Positions 51,801 to 61,600 of a stretch of 64,000 nucleotides of DNA are shown piece after piece; within the stretch, counting starts at the first letter, position 1; each line of letters opens with the position of its first letter. The notes under the pieces are model-generated. The model did no database searches, was not told the DNA's origin, and saw only the letters and a program-made list of their open reading frames with translations. The stretch is from Heligmosomoides polygyrus polygyrus. Lineage: Eukaryota; Nematoda; Chromadorea; Rhabditida; Heligmosomidae. The stretch spans positions 100,174,428 through 100,238,427 of the forward strand of contig OX377205.1 of NCBI GenBank assembly GCA_947396885.1, in the 5' to 3' direction. The translations under genes and the position numbers were made by a program.

Positions 51801-54031
51801 GCCCCGGGACCCCCTTGAGCACGACCACGTAGGTCAAACCCGCAGAGGTTGCGAAGGGCGCTAGTTCTTGCGTCACCGCGATGCACTCCTCCTTGCGGTT
51901 GATTTTTGGATTTTGGGCAGCGATCCAAAACGCTTCGAGTGTTCTGCGTGCCGAGATATCGCGCTCGCGCGCCAAGATCGTCACAGCCACCTCAACCATT
52001 GCGCCACCATGGCTTCGGACCCTGTGTTCCCCCAAAGGAGTCGACACATTGGACTTCCTTAAACCGTCCAAGTGCTCCTTTACCCTAGTACAAAGGGGTC
52101 GGCCCGTCTCCCCTATATACCCCTCTCCACACTGACTGCATGTAATGAGATACACCACCCCCGATGTCATGCAGTCTCCTTCGCTTCCAAACGGGCAGAT
52201 AACACAGAATGGCCTGGTGCATGTCCTGTCATACAGCCGATTCCGGACTAGTTGCCCCTTCAGGTTGGTGGGAGGAACCTCTGTCACTCTCACCAGCTCC
52301 TCTAGACCTGCCTTGCGTAGGCATGTGCGGACGGCCGCACTTGTTTCGTCTGTCCAAAAAGGGATGCAGAAGGGTATTTTTCCATCGTCCTGACGATGAG
52401 CCGCCGCCACAGCTCGCCGTCTCCGCCATCCCTGAAACCTTTCTGCGGGATACCCGTTGGTTATGGCAATAGAACTCGCCAAATTCCTTGACTTGGCTTT
52501 CTCCTCCGCATCAGACGAAACTAAGGCCGGTGTTCGATACATATTTCGAACTATTCCTCTCTTCGTACTGGTCGGATGAGAGGATCGGAAGGGGACAAGG
52601 ATATTTTTGTTGCTCGGCTTACGGTACCACCTCGTCCTGAAAACTCCTCCAGAAAGGCAAACCTGCACGTTCAAAAATGGAAGCCAGTTTTCTGTAGGTA
52701 CTTCTCTAGTGAGCTTTATATGCTCCGACTGTTCGTTCAGCAGGTGGAAACAGGTGTTCATCTCAGATTGAGTGGAACACACTACGAAACAGTCGTCTAT
52801 GTACCTACAGCGTTGTCCCATTGCCAGTCCTCTCACCTGACTGTAGTACTCTCCGCACTACCTGAATATGTTGCACTTTAGGCACTCATTCAGCAATGTC
52901 ATGACCTGCTCAATGCTGAGGCCGTAAAAGTTCAAACTGGCCTGGTGTTCGGTGAGGATTTCGAAGACGGCCTGCAAGGCGCTTTCCTTAGAAACGTTTG
53001 TGTACAACGAGGATACATCAAACGATTCCATCACATACCCATCCTCAACCCTGGCTGTGTTGAGCACTTGAAGGAATGCCTCAGTGTTTGGCAAGTGTGA
53101 GGGAATAAATGTGAACAGCTGTACCAGGACAAGATTGAGAAGCCACAAGATGCGGTCTGTGGGACCAGCAACGTTACTTACAATGGGCCTAACCTTAAAT
53201 AGGGAGGGGTCGACAGCGGTAGCACCCCCGGGAGGCAGCTTGTGTGTCTTAATAAGTATATTATAGCACTGGACACACTGGTAGTTCACACTTGAGTCGT
53301 GTAACTACTCCTCTAGTAAGGTTTGCCGACCTGGCAATCTCTGTCCATTTCCTGTTTAGGCGGCGGAACTGCTTGACAAATTCCTCATGAGAGGAAGGGG
53401 CATAAACGGTGTCATCTTGGAGATGAATCCTCGTTATGGCCTTGTCCAGCTCTTGAGAGAGCACCACAAATTCCCCACCTTTGTCACTAACTGTGACTCT
53501 TATGACATTTTTGAACGTGCAGGTTTGCCTCTCTGGAGGAGTTTTCAGGACGAGGTGGTACCGTAAGCCGAGCAACAAAAATATCCTTGTCCACTTCCGA
53601 TCCTCCTTGTCTCTTTGTTTCCTTAGAATTAGTTTCTGTAAGAGAAATGGTGTTTGGGGCGAATAGTTTCCAAATGTTACTTCGACTCTTCCAGGCTCTG
53701 ACGAAGGCGACATCGCCGAAACGTTAGCCAGAATAAAGGTCGATACCAATCTTGGTCAACAGCTGCAGTCAACTTCATATCATCAGAATTGTCATGCCCC
53801 GGTGTTTCGCTAGTCTAATCATTTTCAACTACACCCCGCATTGTCCATCAACTCAGCCACAGCGGCATCACACAGAGCCTCTGTTGATGACTCACCAAGA
53901 TTTATAGGCAGCAAGGAGTAGGACAACGTAACGATGGTCGCTGGCGACGGTGTGAAGAACGTGAGAACGACGAGCATGCAAATCAGCGCGAAGAACACCG
54001 TCTGCTGAGTGACGGGCACGATCGACAGCAA
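48743..54031 (-). CDS. Patched-related (PTR) membrane protein gene, partial
   Basis: Three minus-strand exons are supported: 54031-53896, 50714-50581 and 48871-48743. They encode, in order, a transmembrane segment ([16 protein letters not shown]), the PTR hallmark [20 protein letters not shown], and the last transmembrane helix [14 protein letters not shown] proteins are 12-pass RND-type relatives of Patched with a sterol-sensing domain; in nematodes they act mainly in the cuticle-forming epidermis. The splice phases of the first two exons fit (phase 1, restoring a Gly codon). An exon encoding ~50 residues between the second and third is expected but not found. The intron at 50715-53895 contains a Penelope-like element and a SINE. 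Earlier exons are not visible. Confidence 0.7.
49161..50580. other. PTR intron region, mostly unassigned
   Basis: It contains one SINE (separate entry). I searched the minus strand for the missing PTR exon (a Gly-Trp-Pro/Thr-Leu-Gln-type block expected before the last helix) and did not find it. Confidence 0.4.
49575..49800 (+). mobile_element. tRNA-derived SINE, family 1, copy 8
   Basis: The head GATGGCGCAATCCGAAGAGG is followed by a duplicated ATGTGCTCCTCAAGTAT stretch, TTGGTTCTGATCCC in B-box position, AAAACACTGGCTTGTCCATG and AATACGCATTCAAACTGCCT. It lies in the PTR intron, in the opposite orientation to the gene. Confidence 0.6.
50581..50714 (-). CDS. PTR exon: GFSVDF signature
   Basis: After a TATGTTCAG acceptor the two leading bases complete the Gly codon of the preceding exon. 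The frame then reads [44 protein letters not shown], ending before GTAATA (50580-50575). DPISM and GFSVDFxAH are the most diagnostic PTR/Patched residues (GxxxDF/Y-type transmembrane motif). The exon is 134 bp and ends in phase 0. Confidence 0.85.
50955..51226 (-). mobile_element. tRNA-derived SINE, family 1, best B-box copy
   Basis: On the minus strand the head is GTGGTAGCGCGGTCGG (about 51202-51217), then AGAGGCGCAGACTCTCGC, then TTAGTTCGATTCCCGTGCAG (about 51141-51160), an excellent B-box (GTTCGATTCC). The CCAACCAAGCCTTCCATCC body follows. It lies in the PTR intron in the same orientation as the gene. Confidence 0.75.
51558..51582 (-). ncRNA. Hammerhead ribozyme core (PLE terminal repeat)
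   Basis: On the minus strand: CCAGGCT, CTGACGA, AGGCGACATCGCC, GAAACGTT, AGCC. The core CTGANGA and GAAA are both exact. Stem II is GGCGA/TCGCC with a 2-nt loop, stem I GGCT/AGCC, and stem III only the palindrome AACGTT, which suggests action as a dimer. Hammerheads of this minimal form are reported from Penelope-like elements of many animals. Confidence 0.7.
51709..52836 (-). pseudogene. Penelope-like RT C-terminal part and GIY-YIG endonuclease
   Basis: The 375-codon minus frame opens [18 protein letters not shown]. The YIDD (52795-52806) is the reverse transcriptase catalytic motif. Next come [20 protein letters not shown] and PSNKNI. A Cys-rich linker follows ([17 protein letters not shown], residues ~206-222). 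The GIY-YIG domain is [20 protein letters not shown] (residues ~226-245), with RVKEHL and [17 protein letters not shown] supplying the usual Arg, Glu and Asn. Penelope-like elements combine exactly these two domains. This part is uninterrupted, but the N-terminal half is in other frames. Confidence 0.88.
52858..53749 (-). pseudogene. Penelope-like RT N-terminal part, broken
   Basis: Minus frames 53289-52858 and 53749-53261. The first gives [60 protein letters not shown] (motif A, FDVxSLYTN), [20 protein letters not shown]. The second gives [20 protein letters not shown], where DKGGxxVV is the Penelope N-terminal motif. Between 53490 and 53605 the sequence is an inverted copy of 52610-52680 ([20 protein letters not shown] on the plus strand), so the upstream part is rearranged. 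Confidence 0.8.
53698..53722 (+). ncRNA. Hammerhead ribozyme core, inverted repeat partner
   Basis: This is the same motif as at 51558-51582, on the opposite strand because the terminal repeat is inverted. The core, stem I and stem II bases are unchanged, so both copies are equally intact. Confidence 0.7.
53896..54031 (-). CDS. PTR exon: transmembrane segment
   Basis: After a GCGTTTCAG acceptor (54034-54032) the frame reads [45 protein letters not shown]. It ends CTTG before GTGAGT (53895-53890). The length is 136 bp, 45 codons plus one base. The sequence is the first transmembrane helices of the second PTR half, ending at the conserved INLG. Confidence 0.7.
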
Positions 54032-54088
54032 CTGAAACGCTCCGAACTGAGCACAAAAACAAACGACGACTTTATGCCTCTCACTCAC

Positions 54089-54214
54089 AATGAGTTTCGT
54101 CCATATCGTCCCGATGCACATAATTCGCGCCACAACTGCAGCGCTGCACGGAACTTATGCACTGTTTGGTGTAGGTACACATGAACTCGGACCACGAGGA
54201 GCATTCACTCATCT
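54089..54214 (-). CDS. Possible LDL-receptor class A domain exon
   Basis: A minus-strand 126-bp block lies between a CGTTTAG acceptor-like and a GTGAGT donor-like site. It reads [41 protein letters not shown]. The spacing F-x-C...C-I...R-C...D-x-x-D-E-x-x-C fits an LDLa module, although the fifth Cys looks displaced. The final Cys would be completed by the next exon. Phase 1-1 and a length divisible by three are typical of LDLa exons. Its phase does not join the PTR exon directly downstream, so it may belong to a different or broken gene. Confidence 0.4.
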
Positions 54215-55650
54215 CTAAACGATCACTTCATTTACTTTCTGTCCTTCCTTGTAGCCGTTCAGATACTCTCAGCCATAATTGTGAATCATTAACATAGCTT
54301 CAAGTCGCAGAAAGGGAAAACATTCATTATCGGTCCTTATAGCTAGGCAAGGCAGGGCGATCAGGACAGCCAGTTTCTTGTATCAAGAATATCAATACTG
54401 CCGCATTGGTGCACTTAATATTACGCAAAATCATACGACCGGGCATGTCCCTTTGGATGGTACAACCGCCTGATTGGCTGGTTCGTCTCCGCCTACCAAT
54501 GTAGGCCACACTACAGACACGTGTCGAGACCTGGTTGCGCATCGGCAACGACCTTACATGCCCATGGCTTCTATGCGGCCTGATTGGCTGACCCGTTACC
54601 CCTTCAGATGCAGTCCACGTTATATACAATTCTCAAGAACTTCATTCATTGAGCCTGAACCAAAGTTTGTCGCTACTATTCCTGACGCTATTTCACAGTA
54701 AAGGCACACATCGAATAACGCCCGCGACCGCACGCCTCTACCGCAAATTTATCAAAGTGCTGCTCACCTTGGCGATACTCTTCTCGCTTGGTCGTCGTTG
54801 CAACCGTGGTTTCGGCGGAATAAACGTGTGTGGATTGACGCCACAGGGCTTCGAACTGTACCTAGGATGAACCAAAAGCTGACGCTCTTTGGAAAAAGCG
54901 CGAAATTTTTGGAATTGTGGCGAAAATTCGTCCGTAGTAATGGCTACCAGACCGGAGCGTTACTGACCTTGCGGCGTCAGAGATTGTGTGCGGTCCCGCA
55001 GCTTGCGGTGTCATATCGTTGTCTTCTGAAAGCATGAAGTAGTTCAAAAGCTTACAACCACTCCTAGGTGTCCCTCTCATCGCTTGACCTTGACCCTTTC
55101 AGCAGAGCCGTCTATTCAGTTCTTTTTTCCTCCTTTACAACAGATTTTCACACTGCCACCTCTTCAATGTTCAATGCCTTTTCTATGTCCTGGGAGAACT
55201 GTTGTTGCCCTATCTAAAGAAAGATTAGGTGCTGTTGCAACTGCCATAAACTAACACCAAATTAAGCTAACAAACAATGCAGCCTGAACCAAACCTTTCT
55301 GAAAGAACTTTGTTTTTTAAACAATAAATGACTTGTGGAGTTGGGGCCATGCCGGAGCTAACCAGGGAAGGGTCTCAGGCGTAGGCCTGAACGGGGGAAA
55401 TGGATAGCACTACGATAATCTCCACCCTTCATATAGTAGAAAAACATGTTTCGTTTTTGCCGAGTCCTTGAACCCAAAGGGCTGCGGCCTTCGAAGGCGG
55501 AGTAGGCACCGTCAGCACGTTCCCACGTGCATGCGTGCGCGCGCTGTTGTATGAGATGCAACGAAGGGCACTGCGGCGACCGAGACGGTACCCAGCAGGT
55601 TGCGGGGCTGCTTCAAAGGTGCAGCAACAGATGTTTGGCTCCCATGATAT
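54215..55650. other. No supported gene; dispersed motifs
   Basis: CCTGATTGGCTG occurs twice (about 54471 and 54579), as in other parts of the window. At 55365-55400 a GGAAGGGTCTCAGGCGTAGG segment resembles 24788-24820. No exon is recognised. Confidence 0.4.
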
Positions 55651-58600
55651 GCACCGCTATAACATTGCCCGTTCTTAAGTTACGTCGCTGTGCTATGGAA
55701 TGCTAATGGAACTTCTTACTGGCTACAAAAACCACAAGCTGTATCCGGAACGATTCAAGATTTACGAAGTTATTGAGCTCCAAACACGCCCGCGCGTGTA
55801 ATTTGGCTCATCAACGGTCGACGTTCTCCGCGCCCTTGCTTGCTCTTCTTACACTTCTCGCTATTTCAAGTAAAATCGTTCAATTTGCTATCAAAAGCTC
55901 TATCGAATGGTGCCCAACTTGGAGAAATTCGAAAATATTGGTTTTCGGCAACGTCACCCTCAGCGCAGGCTCGACTTAGCTCGTGCTCGTCCTCGATGGG
56001 AAATTGTCAAAAAATCAGTTTTTCCGAAATTGGTCGAAATTGACACCGTTCGACAGTGCTTTTCGAGCTAAACAGAATCGTTTTATTGGAAGTGTCGAAA
56101 ACTGTAATATGGGCGCGCAAGGGCGGAAGAAGCTTCAGCCGCAAAGTCCGTCGCCCCAAAACGGCAGCTTGGGTTAAGGCAATATAGGATGGCGTAGAGT
56201 TGTCATTATGTCAGTGTGAAGAAACTTCACTACTGTGCTCACCTATGCATTTTTGAGCCGGTAGCTTTCCGCATCTCACCGCAGTGGTCGACTGAATTCC
56301 GAAAAAAATCCTGTCACTCAAGCCTAACCCGCATATTCGCACCGCTATAACTTTGCCCGTTCTTAAGCTACGTCGCTGTGCTACGGAGCGCTACTGGAAC
56401 TTCTTACTGGCTGCGAAACCCACAAGCTGTAGCCGGAACGATTCAAGTTTGACCGAGTTACGGTGCTCCAAACACGACCGCGCGTGTAATTTGGCACATC
56501 AACGGTCGACGTTCTCCGCGCCCTTACTCGCTCATCTTACACTTCTCGCTATTTCAAGTAAAATCGTTCAATTTGCTATCAAAAGCTCTATCGAATGGTG
56601 CCCAACTTGGAGAAATTCGAAAATGTTGGTTTTCGGCAACGTCACCCTCAGCGCAGGCTCGACTTAGCTCGTGCTCGTCCTCGATGGGAAATTGTCAAAA
56701 AATCAGTTTTTCCGAAATTGGTCGAAATTGACACCGTTCGACAGTGCTTTTCGAGCTAAACAGAATCGTTTTATTGGAAGTGTCGAAAACTGTAATATGG
56801 GCGCGCAAGGGCGGAAGAAGCTTCAGCCGCAAAGTCCGTCGCCCCAAAACGGCAGCTTGGGTTAAGGCAATATAGGATGGCGTAGAGTTGTCATTATGTC
56901 AGTGTGAAGAAACTTCACTACTGTGCTCACCTATGCATTTTTGAGCCGGTAGCTTTCCGCATCTCACCGCAGTGGTCGACTGAATTCCAAAAAAATCCTG
57001 TCACTCAAGCCTAACCCGCATATTCGCACCGCTATAACTTTGCCCGTTCTTAATCTACGTCGCTGTGCTACGGAGCGCTACTGGAACTTCTTACTGGCTG
57101 CGAAACCCACAAGCTGTAGCCGGAACGATTCAAGTTTGACCGAGTTACGGTGCTCCAAACACGACCGCGCGTGTAATTTGGCACATCAACGGTCGACGTT
57201 CTCCGCGCCCTTACTCGCTCATCTTACACTTCTCGCTATTTCAAGTAAAATCGTTCAATTTCCTATCAAAAGCTCTATCGAACGGTACCCAACTTGGCGA
57301 AATTCGAAAATATTGGTTTTCTGCAATGTCACCCTCAGCGCAGGCTCGTCTTAGCTCGTGCTCGTCCTCGATGGGAAATTGTCAAAAAATCAGTTTTTCC
57401 GAAATTGGTCGAAATTAACACCGTTCGACAGTGCTTTTCGAGCTAAACAGAATCGTTTTATTGGAAGTGTCGAAAACTGTAATATGGGCGCGCAAGGGCG
57501 GAAGAAGCTTCAGCCGCAAAGTCCGTCGCCCCAAAACGGCAGCTTGGGTTAAGGCAATATAGGAAGGTTTAGGGTTGTCATTATGTCAGTGTGAAGAAAC
57601 TTCACTATTTTGCTTACTTATGCATTTTTGAGCCGGTAGCTTTCCGCCTCTCACCGCAGTGGTCGACTGAATTCGGAAAAAAAATCCTGTCACTCAAGCC
57701 TAACCCGCATATTCGCACCGTTATAACTTTGCCTGTTCTTAAGCTACGTCGCTGTGCTAAGGAGCTCTACTGGAACTTCTTACTGGCTACAAAACCCACT
57801 AGCTGTGGCCGGAATGATTCAAGCTTGACGGAGTTATTGAGCTCCAAACACGCCCGCGCGTGTAATTTGGCTCATCAACGGTCGACGTTCTCCGCGCCCT
57901 TACTCGCTCATCTTACACTTCTCGCTATTTCAAGTAAAATCGTTCAATTTCCTATCAAAAGCACTATCGAAAGGTACCCAACTTGGCGAAATATGAAAAT
58001 AATCGTTTTCGGCAACGTCACCCTCAGCGCAGGCTCGGCTTAGCTCGTGCTCGTCCTCGATGGGAAATTGTCAAAAAATCAGTTTTTCCGAAAATGGTCG
58101 AAATTGACACCGTTCGACAGTGCTTTTCGAGTTGAACAGAAAAGTATTACTGGAAGTGTCAAATACTCAAATGTGGGCGAGCAAGTGGCGCAAGAAGCCT
58201 CAGACGCTAAGTCTATCGCCCCAAAACGGCAGCATGGGTTAAGGCAATATAGGAAGGTGTAGGGTTGTCATTATGTCTGTGTGAAGAAACTTCACTACTT
58301 TGCTCACCTATGCATTTTTGAGCCGGTAGCTTTCCGCATCTCACCGCAGTGGTCGACTGAATTCGGAAAAAAATCCTGTCACTCAAGCCTAACCCGCATA
58401 TTCGCACCGCTATAACTTTGCCCGATCTTAAGCTACGTCGCTGTGCTATGGAACTCTACTGGAACTTCTTACTGGCTACAAAACCCACTAGGTGTGGCCG
58501 GAATGATTCAAGGTTGACGGAGTTATTGAGCTCCAAACACGCCCGCGCGTGTAATTTGGCACATCAACGGTCGATGTTCTCTGCGCCCTTGCTCGCTCAT

Positions 58601-61600
58601 CTTACACTTCTCGCTATTTCAAGTAAAATCGTTCAATTTGCTATCAAAAGCTCTATCGAATGGTACCCAACTTGGCGAAATTTGAAAATAATCGTTTTCG
58701 GCAACGTCACCCTCAGCGCAGGCTCGACTTAGCTCGTGCTCGTCCTCGATGGGAAATTGTCAAAAAATCAGTTTTTCCGAAATTGGTCGAAATTGACACC
58801 GTTCGACAGTGCTTTTCGAGCTGAACAAAATCGTACTACAGGAAGTGTCGAAAACTGTAATGTGGGCGCGCAAGGGCGGAAGAAGCTTCAGCCGCTAAGT
58901 CTATCGCCCCAAAACGGCAGCTTGGGTTAAGGCAATATAGGAAGGTGTAGGGTTGTCATTATGTCAGTGTGAAGAAACTTCACTACTTTGCTCACCTATG
59001 CATTGTTGAGCCGGTAGCTTTCCGCCTCTCACCGCAGTGGTCGACTGAATTCGGAAAAAAATCCTGTCACTCAAGCCTAACCCGCATATTCGCACCGCTA
59101 TAACTTTGCCCGATCTTAAGCTACGTCGCTGTGCTATGGAACTCTACTGGAACTTCTTACTGGCTACAAAACCCACTAGGTGTGGCCGGAATGATTCAAG
59201 GTTGACGGAGTTATTGAGCTCCAAACACGCCCGCGCGTGTAATTTGGCACATCAACGGTCGATGTTCTCTGCGCCCTTGCTCGCTCATCTTACACTTCTC
59301 GCTATTTCAAGTAAAATCGTTCAATTTGCTATCAAAAGCTCTATCGAATGGTACCCAACTTGGCGAAATTTGAAAATAATCGTTTTCGGCAACGTCACCC
59401 TCAGCGCAGGCTCGACTTAGCTCGTGCTCGTCCTCGATGGGAAATTGTCAAAAAATCAGTTTTTCCGAAATTGGTCGAAATTGACACCGTTCGACAGTGC
59501 TTTTCGAGCTGAACAAAATCGTACTACAGGAAGTGTCGAAAACTGTAATGTGGGCGCGCAAGGGCGGAAGAAGCTTCAGCCGCAAAGTCCGTCGCCCCAA
59601 AACGGCAGCTTGGGTTAAGGCAATGTAGAAAGGCGTAGAGTTGTCATTATGTCAGTGTGAAGAACCTTCACTACTTTGCACACCTATGCATTTTTGGGCC
59701 GGTAGCTTTCCGCCTCTCACCGCAGTGGTCGACTGAATTCGGAAAAAAATCCTGTCACTCAAGCCTAACCCGCATATTCGCACCGTTATAACTTTGCCTG
59801 TTCTTAAGCTACGTCGCTGTGCTAAGGAGCTCTACTGGAACTTCTTACTGGCTGCGAAACCCACAAGCTGTAGCCGGAACGAATCAAGTTTGACCGAGTT
59901 ACGGTGCTCCAAACACGACCGCGCGTGTAATTTGGCCCATCAACGGTCGACGTTCTCCGCGCCCTTACTCGCTCATCTTACACTACTCGCTATTTCAAGT
60001 AAAATCGTTCAGTTTGCTATCAAAAGCTCTATCGAATGGTACCCAACTTGGCGAAATTCGAAAATATTGGTTTTCGGCAACGTCACCCTCAGCGCAGGCT
60101 CGACTTAGCTCGTGCTCGTCCTCGACGGGAAATTGTCAAAAAATCAGTTTTTCCCAAATTGGACGAAATTGACACCGTTCGACAGTGCTTTTCGAGCTGA
60201 ACAAAATCGTACTACAGGAAGTGTCGAAAACTGTAATGTGGGCGCGCAAGGGCGGAAGAAGCTTCAGCCGCAAAGTCCGTCGCCCCAAAACGGCAGCTTG
60301 GGTTAAGGCAATATAGGATGGCGTAGAGTTGTCATTATGTCAGTGTGAAGAAACTTCACTACTGTGCTCACCTATGCATTTTTGAGCCGGTAGCTTTCCG
60401 CATCTCACCGCAGTGGACGACTGAATTCGGAAAAAAATCCTGTCACTCAAGCCTAACCCGCATATTCGCACCGTTATAACTTTGCCTGTTCTTAAGCTAC
60501 GTCGCTGTGCTATGGAACGCTACTGGAACTTCTTACTGGCTGCGAAACCCACAAGCTGTAGCCGGAACGATTCAAGTTTGACCGAGTTACGGTGCTCCAA
60601 ACACGACCGCGCGTGTAATTTGGCACATCAACGGTCGACGTTCTCCGCGCCCTTACTCGCTCATCTTACACTACTCGCTATTTCAAGTAAAATCGTTCAA
60701 TTTGCTATCAAAAGCTCTATCGAACGGTACCCAACTTGGCGAAATATGAAAATAATCGTTTTCGGCAACGTCACCCTCAGCGCAGGCTCGGCTTAGCTCG
60801 TGCTCGTCCTCGATGGGAAATTGTCAAAAATCAGTTTTTCCGAAATTGGTCGAAATTGACACCGTTCGACAGTGCTTTTCGAGCTGAACAAAATCGTACT
60901 ACAGGAAGTGTCGAAAACTGTAATGTGGGCGCGCAAGGGCGGAAGAAGCTTCAGCCGCAAAGTCCGTCGCCCCAAAACGGCAGCTTGGGTTAAGGCAATG
61001 TAGAAAGGCGTAGAGTTGTCATTATGTCAGTGTGAAGAAACTTCACTACTTTGCTCACCTATGCATTTTTGGGCCGGTAGCTTTCCGCATCTCACCGCAG
61101 TGGTCGACTGAATTCGGAAAAAAATCCTGTCACTCAAGCCTAACCCGCATATTCGCACCGCTATAACTTTGCCCGATCTTAAGCTACGTCGCTGTGCTAT
61201 GGAACTCTACTGGAACTTCTTACTGGCTACAAAACCCACTAGCTGTGGCCGGAACGAATCAAGTTTGACCGAGTTACGGTGCTCCAAACACGACCGCGCG
61301 TGTAATTTGGCCCATCAACGGTCAATGTTCTCTGCGCCCTTGCTCGCTCATCTTACACTTCTCGCTATTTCAAGTAAAATCGTTCAATTTGCTATCAAAA
61401 GCTCTATCGAACGGTACCCAACTTGGCGAAATATGAAAATAATCGTTTTCGGCAACGTCACCCTCAGCGCAGGCTCGGCTTAGCTCGTGCTCGTCCTCGA
61501 CGGGAAATTGTCAAAAAATCAGTTTTTCCCAAATTGGACGAAATTGACACCGTTCGACAGTGCTTTTCGAGCTGAACGGAACCGTATTACTGGAAGTGTC

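Larger units (their letters stand above)
51490..53790 (-). mobile_element. Penelope-like element with inverted terminal repeats
   Basis: Minus-strand coding for a Penelope-type reverse transcriptase and GIY-YIG endonuclease is bounded by ~185-bp repeats in inverted orientation: 51496-51685, and 53605-53785 as its reverse complement (landmarks GTTGACTGCAGCTGTTGACC, ACCTTTATTCTGGCTAACG, CAGAGCCTGGAAGAGTCGAA). Terminal repeats in varied orientation and ribozyme motifs are known from this class. It lies in the PTR intron. Coding is split over three frames, so this copy is probably inactive. Confidence 0.85.
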
